Assembly: GCA_029203125.1 (NCBI GenBank)
Contig: CP119317.1
Coordinates: 3,224,001-3,288,000 of the forward strand
DNA: 64,000 nucleotides
From: Candidatus Cohnella colombiensis
GTDB taxonomy: Bacteria; Bacillota; Bacilli; Paenibacillales; Paenibacillaceae
Reading direction: 5' to 3'
The position numbers and the translations under genes were made by a program. Shown piece by piece: positions 20,833-30,770 of this stretch. How positions within the stretch are numbered: the stretch's first letter is position 1; every line of letters starts with the position of its first letter. Below the pieces are notes generated by a model, which was not told the DNA's origin, did not search any database, and saw nothing but the letters and a program-made list of their open reading frames with translations.

Positions 20833-21354
20833 TTATTTATGTTTATGAATACGCATCCGCACTAATAGGATCACAAAACTACCTAAAACTATCGCCCCCA
20901 AAACAATGTACATGGTTCGATCGGAAGAGGTTTGTTCCGTTTTGGGGTCCACAATATGTTCTGAAATTTGATTAAGGATCGCGATATCCTCTGACGCTGC
21001 CACCGCAGTCTTATTCCCGCTACATACACTCGTCTTCATTTCTCCCAATAAGAATTCAGCATAAACGACATATTGTTGACCGACTTCGAATGTTGCTGTA
21101 CCGCATCCCGCGGCGTCATTCGTATTGACGCTTCCATTAGGCAACTCACCTTTCCAGATCCGTTCAACCTCAAACACATTGTCACCTTTAATAACACTTC
21201 TCTCTAACACGGTTCCTAAAAAAACCGTATCAAATACTTCGTACCGTTTTTCAACACTCATATCTACGCATGAGCATGCCACCGCTTTTTGGGGAGCAAG
21301 AAATCCCACTACAAGCCAACTCATCATCGCAACAACAATCCATCTTTTCAACAT
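20833..21354 (-). CDS. Secreted, membrane-anchored CSC-motif protein (TIMP/NTR-like), function unknown
   Basis: About 173 residues. An N-terminal signal sequence (MLKRWIVVAMMSWLVVGFLAP) ends before ACSCVDMSVEK. The pattern Cys-Ser-Cys, then VFLGTVLE, VERIWKGELP, AGCGTATFEVGQQYVVYAE and a late Cys (SVCSGN) resembles the netrin/TIMP-like OB-fold with two disulphides. A single C-terminal membrane helix (MYIVLGAIVLGSFVILLV) and basic tail would leave the domain outside the cell. Start at ATG 21354 after GGAGGAGGG; the 16 upstream residues are rejected. Divergent from the DUF4395-type gene. Metalloprotease inhibition is only a fold-based guess. Confidence 0.72.
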   Translation of the reverse strand: MLKRWIVVAMMSWLVVGFLAPQKAVACSCVDMSVEKRYEVFDTVFLGTVLERSVIKGDNVFEVERIWKGELPNGSVNTNDAAGCGTATFEVGQQYVVYAEFLLGEMKTSVCSGNKTAVAASEDIAILNQISEHIVDPKTEQTSSDRTMYIVLGAIVLGSFVILLVRMRIHKHK

Positions 21355-21446
21355 TGAACGCCCTCCTCCAACTTCCTCTTGCGAACTCCCCAAACTTCGC
21401 ATATATTAAATCTGAGTAAACTTATCTGAATTTGAGGTGTGTCACA

Positions 21447-21857
21447 ATGAAAGAAGTTCCTATGCGTTATGTGAAGAGCAATCAAACCGGCATAGTTCTG
21501 TTTGTGGTCTTATCATTTCTTCTACAGCAATCATGGATTTTACCGCTTCTATTGCTTATTCAAGTCGTAGGCTTGTTAACTGAAGGAAAGTACAACGTAT
21601 TTGTCCTCATCGCCAAGCGTTTCATCACAAATCCGGGAACCGAGATGCAAGCTGTGGAGCTTCAAAGGTTTAACAACGTGCTTGCGATTATATTCTTAAC
21701 GTTGTCCATCTTATTCTACAGCCTCGGACTTACAATTATCGGAACAGTCTTCGCTTTAATGCTGTTAATTGCCGCCGGCGTTGCTCTATTAGGCTATTGC
21801 ATCGGCTGCACAATCTATTTCCAATATAAGCAATTGCGAGCGAAGTATCGTACGTAG
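21447..21857 (+). CDS. DUF4395-type membrane protein
   Basis: 136 residues with about four hydrophobic segments (GIVLFVVLSFLLQQ; ILPLLLLIQVVGLL; VLAIIFLTLSILFYSL; IGTVFALMLLIAAGVALL). The opening VPMRYVKSNQTGIV matches the start I recall for DUF4395 proteins, and a central Lys/Arg-rich loop (KYNVFVLIAKRFI) is typical. Function unknown. Start ATG at 21447, 7 nt after GAGGTG; a TTG five codons upstream has no spacing for a ribosome binding site. Followed 38 nt later by the converging end of the beta-propeller lipoprotein gene. Confidence 0.75.
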   Translation: MKEVPMRYVKSNQTGIVLFVVLSFLLQQSWILPLLLLIQVVGLLTEGKYNVFVLIAKRFITNPGTEMQAVELQRFNNVLAIIFLTLSILFYSLGLTIIGTVFALMLLIAAGVALLGYCIGCTIYFQYKQLRAKYRT

Positions 21858-21894
21858 ATTCACCTATAAAATGCCACACTCGGGCAGTTAAGCA

Positions 21895-24426
21895 CTACTC
21901 GAGTGTAGGCTTCAGCAATGAGAAATTACCGTTCGACGATCCAACGACCAATCCCCCATCTACTGACGTGATCGTACCGTATAGTTGCGTAAGCCGAATA
22001 CTATCATATACTCCTAGTCTTATGTCTCCCATACGATATAGCACTGTGCCATCCTTTTTATCCAACACGTACACATCTGGATACTCCTCAACAATGATCC
22101 GTTCACCGTAGACTAAGATTTTACCTTGAATAGTATAATTCCCTTCCCAAACTAGATTCCCATCAACTATATTCACCGCACGCGGCTTACCATTCAACCG
22201 GTAATATAGAATATCGGAATCTACTACACCTTTATCACCATAGCCCGTACTCGTCCACATCACTTTTCCTGACTCCATATCAACTAATGAAGTCGTAACA
22301 TCATCTGAATCATAGAATGATTTGTGATCATTAGTTTGCTGTATAAGCATATACTTATCATTTATGATTTCTAGATGAGTTTGTTCAAAATTACCGACCG
22401 GGTACGAAGCTTTCATTTTTCCTGTGGGCACATCAATCTGAGAAACCCCCTCCAACGTGCGCACCCAATTCACTCTGGAGGATTCATTACTCAAACGTTC
22501 ATCCGATGTAATGAACATTTGGTTCAAGACGTTCACCGTACTTAAATCTGTGATCTCCCACTTCACTTTACCTGTTAGTGGGGCATAAGCTGTAAGTTTA
22601 CCCATAACACCTGAATCAACATCCCTGCTATGAATGAGAAATAACGGCATACTCACCGTCTGTCCCACTAAAACCTCTGGATATTCAGCCTTTCTACTCC
22701 AGAGCTGTTGTCCTCTCTTCATATCATAAGCATAAGTGTACGTAACATCCTGATCGTCCAGCTTTTGTTCGAACGAAGCAACTACAACCGATCCTGAAGA
22801 AGCAAGATGCAAATACCACGTGCTTCCATCCACCGTAATATCTTTCTTCCATAGGGACTTGCCCGTTGAAGTTTCGATAGCGTCTAAGCGAGCAATTTGG
22901 TCTGATCCATCCGTAATTATTGTTAAAAACACCATTTGGCGACCATCGCTTGAGATGGCATAAGAATACCCATTAAGACCAATTTCGCGTTTCCACAATA
23001 GGTTCCCCGACTTCTTCTGAACAGCAAAGATTTGTGTACGGTAATGCATTCCGCTAAACCCGCCATCTTCACCCGCAACGATTAATGTATTTCCTGCGGT
23101 AGCAATCAAGTAGTTGTACGGAAGATCCGTTTGGATTCGCCATTCAAATGAGGTCGGCTTAGTAAGTGCCCACGGCTTCTCATTAGCTTCTAATTTAGAA
23201 ATCCTTGTCGGTACTTCTTCGAAAGTCAGGTCTCTCACTTCATAACTGTTTTTCTGTGTACGATCAAACATTCGGTATCCAAAAAGGCTTCCATCCGTCT
23301 CCCATGTAATCTCTAATCGTGCATCAGCACTCTCATATCTCCATAACGGTAGCGTCCGCCACGTTTCTGGCATATCAACATTGTCTGTTGTCTCGATGGC
23401 TTGTGGATTGCCAAAGATTTGTTCCACACGTTCTTTACTCACTTTCTGATCCAATTCGACCTTCGATATTGCTGCCACAGTATCCGATTGAGACGCAGTT
23501 GTATTGGTAAAGAGTGGTTTCCATGGACCTGTTGATATCAAAGAGTGTCTAGGCACCCATAATAGTCCCAAAGAAGGCTGACTGGGCTTATCGTTCGTTA
23601 CGACACCGATCCAATCGCCATAAGCTTGCATCGCGAATACTTTTTCATCCGCTTTTAACATTGTTGCAGTAGCTCCTGAGCTAGGGTCCCAATGTGCTTC
23701 TTCACCCTTAGTTAATACCATCTCAGCGGGTTCAATATCGCGAATGTTAATGGCTTCATCTGTAAAGTACCAGATTGGAATCCAACTATGTACCCCATCG
23801 TCATCAATTTCAACAAAGGTTTCTGTTAACGCAACGATACGCAAATTGCGGTCTGGCGATGCCAAGTACTCGACTCTCGGAAAAGCTGAATCGATCATGG
23901 CATAACCATTTGTATTCAGTTTTACGCTTGCTTCCCTATCGATTTGAAGTCCCGCTTGCTGAGCGAGTCGACTATCTCTTGACCACGCTTCTGGAATCGC
24001 ACCCATATCTGGGATGTACGTCTGCCAATTTCCCGCAACTCTTTCATGGTAGATCGCATAGAGTAGCTCATGCGCAGTAGACCATTGCAACTCCAACTTC
24101 GCATTATTATCTTCCCGCCAATATGTCCACGTTCGCGTTTCCACCCAGTTCGACTCCCAATAGAGTGAGCTCTGTTCACTTCCATATCCAACACCGAAAA
24201 TTAGCTTTGCCTGGTCCTCCGACAAGCTGAGCGACAAGTAACTGCGCATATTATCTAGCGTCAAGCTGACCTTCTCAATTACCGGGACATCTATGATGGA
24301 TGGAGAAGGAGATTCACTTTGTTCAACTTTCGGCGTTGGCGCAGATTCATTACCGTCACTACAGCCTGTAATTAACCCTATACTAAACCCGAGCGTAAGT
24401 ACTCGAAACCAACGTATTCCTCGCAT
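21895..24426 (-). CDS. Lipoprotein with PQQ-type beta-propeller repeats
   Basis: 843 residues. The signal peptide ends in lipobox ITGC (Cys22), followed by an acidic/Ser/Pro linker. The N-terminal half has two related segments that begin around LSEDQAKLIFG and VSKERVEQIFG, each followed by a WRYE/WREDNNAKLELQW-like strand pattern. The C-terminal half carries repeated PQQ/WD-type blades: SGNLLWKREIG, GKSLWKKDITV, GQQLWSRKAEY, GKVKWEITDL, SGKVMWTSTG, GNLVWEGNY and GTVLYRMG. Probably outer-face scaffold or sensor; no catalytic residues recognised. ATG follows GGGGG. Stands alone. Confidence 0.8.
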   Translation of the reverse strand: MRGIRWFRVLTLGFSIGLITGCSDGNESAPTPKVEQSESPSPSIIDVPVIEKVSLTLDNMRSYLSLSLSEDQAKLIFGVGYGSEQSSLYWESNWVETRTWTYWREDNNAKLELQWSTAHELLYAIYHERVAGNWQTYIPDMGAIPEAWSRDSRLAQQAGLQIDREASVKLNTNGYAMIDSAFPRVEYLASPDRNLRIVALTETFVEIDDDGVHSWIPIWYFTDEAINIRDIEPAEMVLTKGEEAHWDPSSGATATMLKADEKVFAMQAYGDWIGVVTNDKPSQPSLGLLWVPRHSLISTGPWKPLFTNTTASQSDTVAAISKVELDQKVSKERVEQIFGNPQAIETTDNVDMPETWRTLPLWRYESADARLEITWETDGSLFGYRMFDRTQKNSYEVRDLTFEEVPTRISKLEANEKPWALTKPTSFEWRIQTDLPYNYLIATAGNTLIVAGEDGGFSGMHYRTQIFAVQKKSGNLLWKREIGLNGYSYAISSDGRQMVFLTIITDGSDQIARLDAIETSTGKSLWKKDITVDGSTWYLHLASSGSVVVASFEQKLDDQDVTYTYAYDMKRGQQLWSRKAEYPEVLVGQTVSMPLFLIHSRDVDSGVMGKLTAYAPLTGKVKWEITDLSTVNVLNQMFITSDERLSNESSRVNWVRTLEGVSQIDVPTGKMKASYPVGNFEQTHLEIINDKYMLIQQTNDHKSFYDSDDVTTSLVDMESGKVMWTSTGYGDKGVVDSDILYYRLNGKPRAVNIVDGNLVWEGNYTIQGKILVYGERIIVEEYPDVYVLDKKDGTVLYRMGDIRLGVYDSIRLTQLYGTITSVDGGLVVGSSNGNFSLLKPTLE

Positions 24427-24499
24427 AATGTACCCCCACTATTATCCAATTACAGAAATAGACGATTGAAGCTATAGAAGGTTGCGAAGGGAGGGTAGC

Positions 24500-24558
24500 A
24501 AGCAAAAAAAGACGAAGCATAGAGCGTATCCTTCACGCTACATGCCTCGTCTTTTACA
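24500..24558 (-). terminator. ligA operon terminator
   Basis: Minus-strand AAAAGACGAGGCATGTAGCG pairs with CGCTCTATGCTTCGTCTTTT (two mismatches), followed by a T-run. It lies 11 nt after the ligA stop. Confidence 0.9.
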
Positions 24559-24568
24559 AAACCTTTAA

Positions 24569-26578
24569 TCAGCTTAACAGCTTTAACAGTTCTTCTTGAT
24601 CCTCAAGTACCTCGACACCTAACTCACGTGCTTTAGTTAGCTTGCTACCCGCACTTTCTCCAGCGATGACGAGATCCGTTTTCTTAGAGACACTACCCGA
24701 CACCTTTGCACCAAGCGCTTCAAGTTTGCGTGACGCTTCATCACGTGTCATAACAGTTAGGGTGCCTGTAAGCACAACCGTTTTACCAAATAACGGATGA
24801 TTCGCATCTGCAGCGGCGGCAGCAGGCTGACTTGCCTCTGCCCTCACCCCAGCAGCACGCATCCGTGCAATGCTATCGATCATAACCGGATCGCGGAAGA
24901 AGCCCATAATGCTCTCCGCTACGATCCCGCCCACTTCGGGCAAGCTTTGTAGTTCTTCCGTTTCCGCAGTAATCAAGCGATCCAAGTCGCCGAAGTGATC
25001 TGCGAGCAGCCTTGCAGTCGCCTTCCCTGTATTCGGAATGCCGAGTGCATTAAGAAACTGTGCGAGCTCCCGTGACTTCGACTTCTCCAATGCAGCAAGC
25101 AAGTTCGTTGCCTTCTTTTCGCCAAAGCGCTCCAGCTTCACCAAATCTTCCAGCGCTAAGCTGTATAAATCGGCTGGATCACGAACATTAAGTTCATCAT
25201 AGAGCTGCTCTGCCGTTTTCCCGCTGAACGTTTCGATATCCATTCCATCTCGCGCTGCAAAATGGGTAATCCGCCCGATCAACTGTTCTTTGCAGCCTAA
25301 GCGGTTGTTGCAGAACAGATGCGCACCACGCATCTCTAACGGCGCTCCACAGCCCGGACACTGTTCCGGCACTGCAATCGCTTCTCCCTCTTCATCATCC
25401 GCTTTGCCGAGAATCTCAGGAATGACATCGTTCGAGCGACGAATGAATACACGCGTTCCAAGTGCATGAAGCAGATTTTTACGTTCAATGTCGCCGATAT
25501 TGTTGAGCGTGCAGTTCTGAACGGTTACACCCGCTAATTCTACCGCTTCCACACGTGCTAACGGCGTGATCTTACCAGTACGACCCACTTCCCACGATAC
25601 TGATTCAAGCACCGTTGTTGTCTCTTCCGCTTCGAACTTGAAGGCAACTGCCCAGCGCGGGAACTTGTCTGTGTAGCCAAGCACCTCGCGCGTCCGCATA
25701 TCAGTCAGCTTCACAACCGCTCCATCTATGAGGTAATCAAGCTGATCACGTCGTGCTACGATATGATCAAGCTCTGCAATCAAATCATCCATCGAACTGA
25801 AGTAATGTGCATAGGGATTCACCGGGAACCCATTGTCACGCAAAAACCCGATCATCTCTCGATGATTGTGGAAAGTGACACCTTCTGCATAACCGATATT
25901 GTAAAAGAAAGCATCCAACCGACGCGCTGCCGTAACCTTAGGATCGAGATTTCGAAGCGCGCCTGCAGCACCGTTTCGCGCATTTTTAAGTGGCTCTGCT
26001 GCGGTCTTATTGTAGTCCTCTAGAACAGATAGCCTCATAAAGCCTTCACCCTGAACTTCTATCGTACCGCCTGCATATTCAATTGTTAAAGGAACGGTGC
26101 GAATCGTACGTACATGCGCAAGTATCCCTTCTCCAACTTCACCATTACCACGAGTTGCCGATTGCGTCAGCTCACCCTCATCGTAGGTCAAATTGAGCGA
26201 TAAGCCATCAAATTTCAATTCCAGCACATATTCTGGTGAGGGCAGTGGCGTCTCTGGATTTTTTGCATTATAGTCGTTAATTAAGCGATTCGCACGTGCT
26301 GACCACGCAAGTAAATCGTCCGTATTCTGCGCCTTGTCCAAGCTCCACAGCCGAGCAAGATGGCGATGCGGTTTAAAGCCGTTTAATATCGCTCCACCGA
26401 CTCTGCGCGTCGGAGAATTTGGCAGCACGATCCCACTTTCTTGCTCTAACGCAACGAGCTCATCGTATAGCAGATCGTACTCCTTGTCGCTAATCGTAGG
26501 GTTGTCTTCCGTATAATAGCGATGACCATGCGCATTCAACTCAGCAACGAGCGCTTGCATCCTTTCCGTATGCACCAT
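24569..26578 (-). CDS. ligA: NAD-dependent DNA ligase
   Basis: Seals nicks during replication and repair using NAD. The adenylated lysine lies in LELKFDGLSLN. Order: Ia domain (HGHRYYTEDNPTISDKEYDLLY), nucleotidyltransferase, OB-fold, zinc finger (CPGCGAPLEMRGAHLFCNNRLGC), HhH region, and C-terminal BRCT (PLFGKTVVLTGTLTVMTRDEA). About 669 residues. I use the ATG at 26578 (MVHTERMQAL), 9-10 nt after GAGG; a GTG five codons upstream has no ribosome binding site. Third gene of pcrB-pcrA-ligA, 27 nt after pcrA. Confidence 0.96.
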   Translation of the reverse strand: MVHTERMQALVAELNAHGHRYYTEDNPTISDKEYDLLYDELVALEQESGIVLPNSPTRRVGGAILNGFKPHRHLARLWSLDKAQNTDDLLAWSARANRLINDYNAKNPETPLPSPEYVLELKFDGLSLNLTYDEGELTQSATRGNGEVGEGILAHVRTIRTVPLTIEYAGGTIEVQGEGFMRLSVLEDYNKTAAEPLKNARNGAAGALRNLDPKVTAARRLDAFFYNIGYAEGVTFHNHREMIGFLRDNGFPVNPYAHYFSSMDDLIAELDHIVARRDQLDYLIDGAVVKLTDMRTREVLGYTDKFPRWAVAFKFEAEETTTVLESVSWEVGRTGKITPLARVEAVELAGVTVQNCTLNNIGDIERKNLLHALGTRVFIRRSNDVIPEILGKADDEEGEAIAVPEQCPGCGAPLEMRGAHLFCNNRLGCKEQLIGRITHFAARDGMDIETFSGKTAEQLYDELNVRDPADLYSLALEDLVKLERFGEKKATNLLAALEKSKSRELAQFLNALGIPNTGKATARLLADHFGDLDRLITAETEELQSLPEVGGIVAESIMGFFRDPVMIDSIARMRAAGVRAEASQPAAAAADANHPLFGKTVVLTGTLTVMTRDEASRKLEALGAKVSGSVSKKTDLVIAGESAGSKLTKARELGVEVLEDQEELLKLLS

Positions 26579-26605
26579 TCGCTGTAACCTCACTTTTCAT
26601 TCAAA

Positions 26606-28990
26606 TTAGATTTTCGTAACAGGAGCAAACGCTGCAAGCAGTCGCTTCACACCGATAGGAGCAGGAAATGCAATCTGAAGCTCTGCATCATTTCCAGCGC
26701 CTTTTACTGCAATAATTGTACCTACACCCCATTTGGCATGCTGTACCTTATCACCCGCTACAACCTGCAAGCCTTCTCCCGCTGGATTCGTAGCAGATAC
26801 TGCAGGAGTTGCGTTCACCGACGTTACGCCAGAAGAAGTAACCACCTTCGCACGCGAGCCAATTCCCGCTCCCGAAGCACCGACACCACTACTACCCGCA
26901 ACAGACCTCGAACCGAAGCCTCCACCTGAACGCGCGCCATAACTTCCACTATAACTACCATATGAACCCGATGAGCTACCGCCTACGGTTTCAACTGCTT
27001 CTTTTAGAGAAGAAGGAATCTCCTCCAAAAACCGTGAAGGAGGATTGCTGTTCGTTCGACCATACAACGTACGTGTACGCGCACAAGTTAAAAATAATCG
27101 TTTCTCTGCACGAGTAATTCCGACATACGCTAGTCTACGTTCCTCTTCCATCTCATCATTGTCCAAGAACGCACGATTGCCTGGGAATACCCCTTCCTCC
27201 ATTCCGATGATGAACACGACTGGAAATTCAAGTCCCTTAGCGCTATGCATTGTCATCAGAACGACCGCATCTCCACTGCCATCGTCTTCCTCATCTTTGT
27301 TCATTGAATCTATATCAGCGATTAAAGCCAAATCAGTCAAAAATGCAACGAGCGACTTATCTTCATTCCGCTTCTCGAATTCTTGAGTCACAGAGAGGAA
27401 CTCTTCAATATTTTCTAAGCGCGACTGGGATTCCAACGAATTTTCTCGAATGAGCTCATCCCGATAATTTGTCAGTTCAAGCATCTTCTCCGTCAATTCC
27501 GTCACGGACAAGTATTCCACCATTGCAGTCAAATCTCGCATCAAATCACGGAAGTCAGAGAGTGCAACCTTCGCACGAGTCTGTATATCGAGATGATACA
27601 ATCCATCGCCGATGAGTCCATCTCCCTCGTTAAGCAAACGAAAGATCGAAACCTCGCGCTCATTTGCCTCAGCTTGCACTTTCGCCATCGTTGTATCCCC
27701 TAAGCTACGCTTAGGTACATTAATAATTCGATTCAAGCTGATGTCATCATCCGGATTAGAGATCAATCGCAAATACGCGAGGATGTCTTTAATTTCTTTA
27801 CGATCATAGAACTTAACCCCGCCTACGATCTGATACGGAATTTCCGACTTGATCAAAATTTCTTCCATTACCCGTGACTGTGCGTTCGTTCGATACAATA
27901 TCGCATGATCATCGAAACGCTTGGCGCTTTGACGGTTTTTTCGAATTTCACCCGCGATGTAGTAGCCTTCCTCGTGCTCCGTACCGCCTTGGTACACGGT
28001 GATCTTGTCTCCACCACTTTGATCAGTCCACAGGTTTTTCGCTTTGCGTCCATGGTTATTCTTAATGACCGCATTCGCAGCATCCAAAATATTTGATGTA
28101 GAACGATAGTTTTGCTCCAATAAAATCGACTTCGACTCCGGATAATCCTTTTCAAAATTCAAGATGTTCGTAATGTCCGCCCCACGCCACCGGTAGATCG
28201 ACTGATCACTATCGCCGACGACGCAAATATTGTGATGCTTCGACGCAAGCATCTTACAAAGCATATATTGCGCACGGTTTGTATCCTGATACTCATCTAC
28301 GTGGAGGTAGCGAAACTTATTTTGATAGAAATCGAGTACTTCGGGCACTTCTTTAAATAGCTGGATCGTCAGCATGATGAGATCGTCAAAGTCGAGTGCG
28401 TTGTTGCTTCTGAGCCTTCTTTGATATTGGGTGTATACCTTAGCAACAATTTTTTGAAAATAGTCCCCTTGCGTCGATTCGTATTGGTCAGGAGTAACAA
28501 GCTCATTCTTTGCCCCGCTGATCGTCGCTTGCACAGCCTTCGGCTCGATCTTTTTGATATCGATGTTGTTTTCCTTCATCACATTTTTAATTACGGACAG
28601 TTGATCACCAGAATCTAGTATGCTGAAATTTCGGCTATACCCGATTCGCTCAATGTCTTTACGCAGAATTCGCACGCACATCGAGTGGAACGTGCTTACC
28701 CAGATGTCTTTCCCTGATGGACCTACGAGCTTAGCTACACGATCCTGCATCTCACGCGCAGCTTTATTCGTAAATGTAATCGCAAGAATACTCCAAGGCG
28801 CAGCAATTCGCTTGGAGATCAAGTAGCCGATTCGGTGCGTTAGCACCCGCGTCTTACCGCTGCCCGCTCCCGCCATAATTAACAGTGGTCCGTCCGTCGT
28901 AATCGCAGCTTCACGTTGCATCGGATTCAGCTTCTGAATTGCCGCTTCAATATCTAATTGTTCCGATTCCACAGGTTCAAAAAACATCAT
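26606..28990 (-). CDS. pcrA: ATP-dependent DNA helicase PcrA
   Basis: SF1A 3'-5' helicase needed for repair and rolling-circle replication. Walker A AGAGSGKTRVL near residue 45, DEYQDTN (Walker B), GDSDQSIYRWRGAD, and motif VI YVGITRAEKRL. 794 residues, longer than the ~740 usual, mainly because of a Ser/Gly/Tyr-rich linker at about residues 670-745. It still ends with the PcrA C-terminal tudor-like motif (GDKVQHAKWGVGTIIAVKG) that binds RNA polymerase in this family. Two adjacent ATGs follow AAAGGAG. Starts 1 nt after pcrB. Confidence 0.96.
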   Translation of the reverse strand: MMFFEPVESEQLDIEAAIQKLNPMQREAAITTDGPLLIMAGAGSGKTRVLTHRIGYLISKRIAAPWSILAITFTNKAAREMQDRVAKLVGPSGKDIWVSTFHSMCVRILRKDIERIGYSRNFSILDSGDQLSVIKNVMKENNIDIKKIEPKAVQATISGAKNELVTPDQYESTQGDYFQKIVAKVYTQYQRRLRSNNALDFDDLIMLTIQLFKEVPEVLDFYQNKFRYLHVDEYQDTNRAQYMLCKMLASKHHNICVVGDSDQSIYRWRGADITNILNFEKDYPESKSILLEQNYRSTSNILDAANAVIKNNHGRKAKNLWTDQSGGDKITVYQGGTEHEEGYYIAGEIRKNRQSAKRFDDHAILYRTNAQSRVMEEILIKSEIPYQIVGGVKFYDRKEIKDILAYLRLISNPDDDISLNRIINVPKRSLGDTTMAKVQAEANEREVSIFRLLNEGDGLIGDGLYHLDIQTRAKVALSDFRDLMRDLTAMVEYLSVTELTEKMLELTNYRDELIRENSLESQSRLENIEEFLSVTQEFEKRNEDKSLVAFLTDLALIADIDSMNKDEEDDGSGDAVVLMTMHSAKGLEFPVVFIIGMEEGVFPGNRAFLDNDEMEEERRLAYVGITRAEKRLFLTCARTRTLYGRTNSNPPSRFLEEIPSSLKEAVETVGGSSSGSYGSYSGSYGARSGGGFGSRSVAGSSGVGASGAGIGSRAKVVTSSGVTSVNATPAVSATNPAGEGLQVVAGDKVQHAKWGVGTIIAVKGAGNDAELQIAFPAPIGVKRLLAAFAPVTKI

Positions 28991-28991
28991 C

Positions 28992-29696
28992 TTACTCCTT
29001 TATCACTAGGCTTACTGCAGCTACTGTTGCAAGCGCAGCATCCAAATTGTCGTAGATTATATTCCCCACAACGATCGTATCTGAGACCGTCGCAGCTTCT
29101 TGCGCACGGGACGCATTATCGATCCCACCGCCATAAAATAAATGCGCTTGCTCTAGTCCCTGATGAATCCGACCAACAAGCTCCATTGAACCAAACTTAC
29201 CGCTGTATTCTACATATAATACCGGCACGCGCCACAGGCGATCTGCCACCTGACTGTAAGCAACAGCTTCATCGATGGTCAGATTGGCTCTCGCATCAGA
29301 CACGTGTGCAACTGTCGATTCCTCGTTAAGCACGAGATATGCCTCACCAACGACAGACTCCCATGGGAGCAAGTGAGCAAAGTGTTGCAACGCATTCACA
29401 TGATGGCCGATCATCCATTCCGTGTGCATCGTGTTAAGTACACTTGGAATAAAGTATCCATCAAAACCCGGCACACCACAGCGCACATCAGATAGTTCAA
29501 GCGCACATGGCACCTCATATCGACGAATGCGAGACAGCAAATCAACTGTGTTCTCGTAAGTGACTCCGCTTGATCCACCCACAATAATCGCATCCGTACC
29601 GGATAAGCAAATCGCTTCTAGCGCTGCATCCGTAATCGACCGTTCGGGGTCGAGCTTAAAAACATGTTTCCAATTTCGAAAAAAAGTGGGCAGCAT
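28992..29696 (-). CDS. pcrB: Heptaprenylglyceryl phosphate synthase
   Basis: Couples glycerol-1-phosphate to heptaprenyl diphosphate, giving an archaeal-type ether lipid precursor. TIM-barrel prenyltransferase: KHVFKLDPERSITDAAL at the N-terminus, GTDAIIVGGSSGVT, PGFDGYFIPSVLNT, YVEYSGKFG, and the phosphate-binding FYGGGID and TIVVGNIIY. 234 residues, normal. The window shows pcrB-pcrA-ligA in the order known from Bacillus. Confidence 0.95.
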   Translation of the reverse strand: MLPTFFRNWKHVFKLDPERSITDAALEAICLSGTDAIIVGGSSGVTYENTVDLLSRIRRYEVPCALELSDVRCGVPGFDGYFIPSVLNTMHTEWMIGHHVNALQHFAHLLPWESVVGEAYLVLNEESTVAHVSDARANLTIDEAVAYSQVADRLWRVPVLYVEYSGKFGSMELVGRIHQGLEQAHLFYGGGIDNASRAQEAATVSDTIVVGNIIYDNLDAALATVAAVSLVIKE

Positions 29697-29815
29697 AATG
29701 CCTCCAACAATGGTTTACTGGTTTACTTTCAGTGTACAGGAATTCGTCACTTCTTTAAAGACTCGTATTTCTTTCGCTACTGCCTCAAACATTCTCAATT
29801 CCTCGTCAGCATTCA

Positions 29816-29860
29816 AAAAAAACGCCGCAAGTCCCCTTAAGGAGACCTACGGCGTGTTCT
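29816..29860 (-). terminator. galU terminator
   Basis: Minus-strand CGCCGTAGGTCTCC pairs with GGGGACTTGCGGCG and is followed by eight T. Located just after the galU stop. Confidence 0.92.
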
Positions 29861-29868
29861 TCACGCTC

Positions 29869-30744
29869 TTAGTTCAATTTCTCTTTCAAGTATTGCAGCA
29901 CTTCATCCTGCAAATCTGGACGCTCCAGGGCAAAGTCGATGATCGTCTTCAAATAACCAAGCTTTTCACCAGTATCATAGCGTTTTCCTTGGAAATTGTA
30001 AGCAAAGACCGACTCCAGTTCCATAAGTCGAGATATCGCATCCGTTAATTGAATTTCGCCACCCGCACCAACATCCTGTGTTTCTAAAATATCAAAAATC
30101 GCAGGTGTCAAAATATATCGACCAATAATTGCAACATTCGACGGAGCAAGCTCTGGCTTCGGTTTTTCAACAACGCCCTTTACTTTCAAAATCCGGTCGC
30201 CATCCCCACCTGTGCCGTCTGGATCGACAATTCCGTAGCGCGACACTTCCTGATGTGGTACTTCCTTAACCGCAAGAACCGATCCTTGAACTTGATCAAA
30301 AACATCCATCATCTGCTTCAAGCATGGCACATCAGATTGTACGATATCATCGCCGAGCAATACGGCAAATGGCTCGTTTCCAATGAACTTGCGTGCGCAC
30401 CAGATTGCATGGCCCAGACCACGGGGTTCCTTTTGGCGAATATAATGAATATCCGTCAATTCAGAAGCTTTTTGTACCTCTGACAATAAATCCAGCTTGC
30501 CCTTCTGAAGCAAATTTTGCTCCAATTCATAGTAGCTGTCAAAATGGTCCTCAATCGCACGTTTGCCCTTACCCGTTACGATAATGATATCTTCTATACC
30601 TGAAGCTACTGCTTCTTCTACGATATATTGAATACCGGGCTTATCGATAATGGGTAGCATTTCTTTAGGCATCGCCTTCGTCGCAGGCAAAAATCTTGTG
30701 CCGAGTCCAGCAGCAGGAATAATCGCTTTGCGAATTTTCATCAT
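29869..30744 (-). CDS. galU: UTP--glucose-1-phosphate uridylyltransferase
   Basis: Makes UDP-glucose from glucose-1-phosphate and UTP. N-terminal AAGLGTRFLPATKAMPKEMLPI, then YIVEEAVASGIEDII, HYIRQKEPRGLGHAIWCA, AVLLGDDIV and GVVEKPKPELAPS are all present. 291 residues. ATG-ATG start after GGGAG. It follows the UDP-glucose dehydrogenase-like gene by 26 nt, consistent with one operon for glucuronate-type wall or exopolysaccharide precursors. Ends in a strong terminator. Confidence 0.96.
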   Translation of the reverse strand: MMKIRKAIIPAAGLGTRFLPATKAMPKEMLPIIDKPGIQYIVEEAVASGIEDIIIVTGKGKRAIEDHFDSYYELEQNLLQKGKLDLLSEVQKASELTDIHYIRQKEPRGLGHAIWCARKFIGNEPFAVLLGDDIVQSDVPCLKQMMDVFDQVQGSVLAVKEVPHQEVSRYGIVDPDGTGGDGDRILKVKGVVEKPKPELAPSNVAIIGRYILTPAIFDILETQDVGAGGEIQLTDAISRLMELESVFAYNFQGKRYDTGEKLGYLKTIIDFALERPDLQDEVLQYLKEKLN

Positions 30745-30770
30745 GAAGCTTCACTCCCTAACTACATCTA

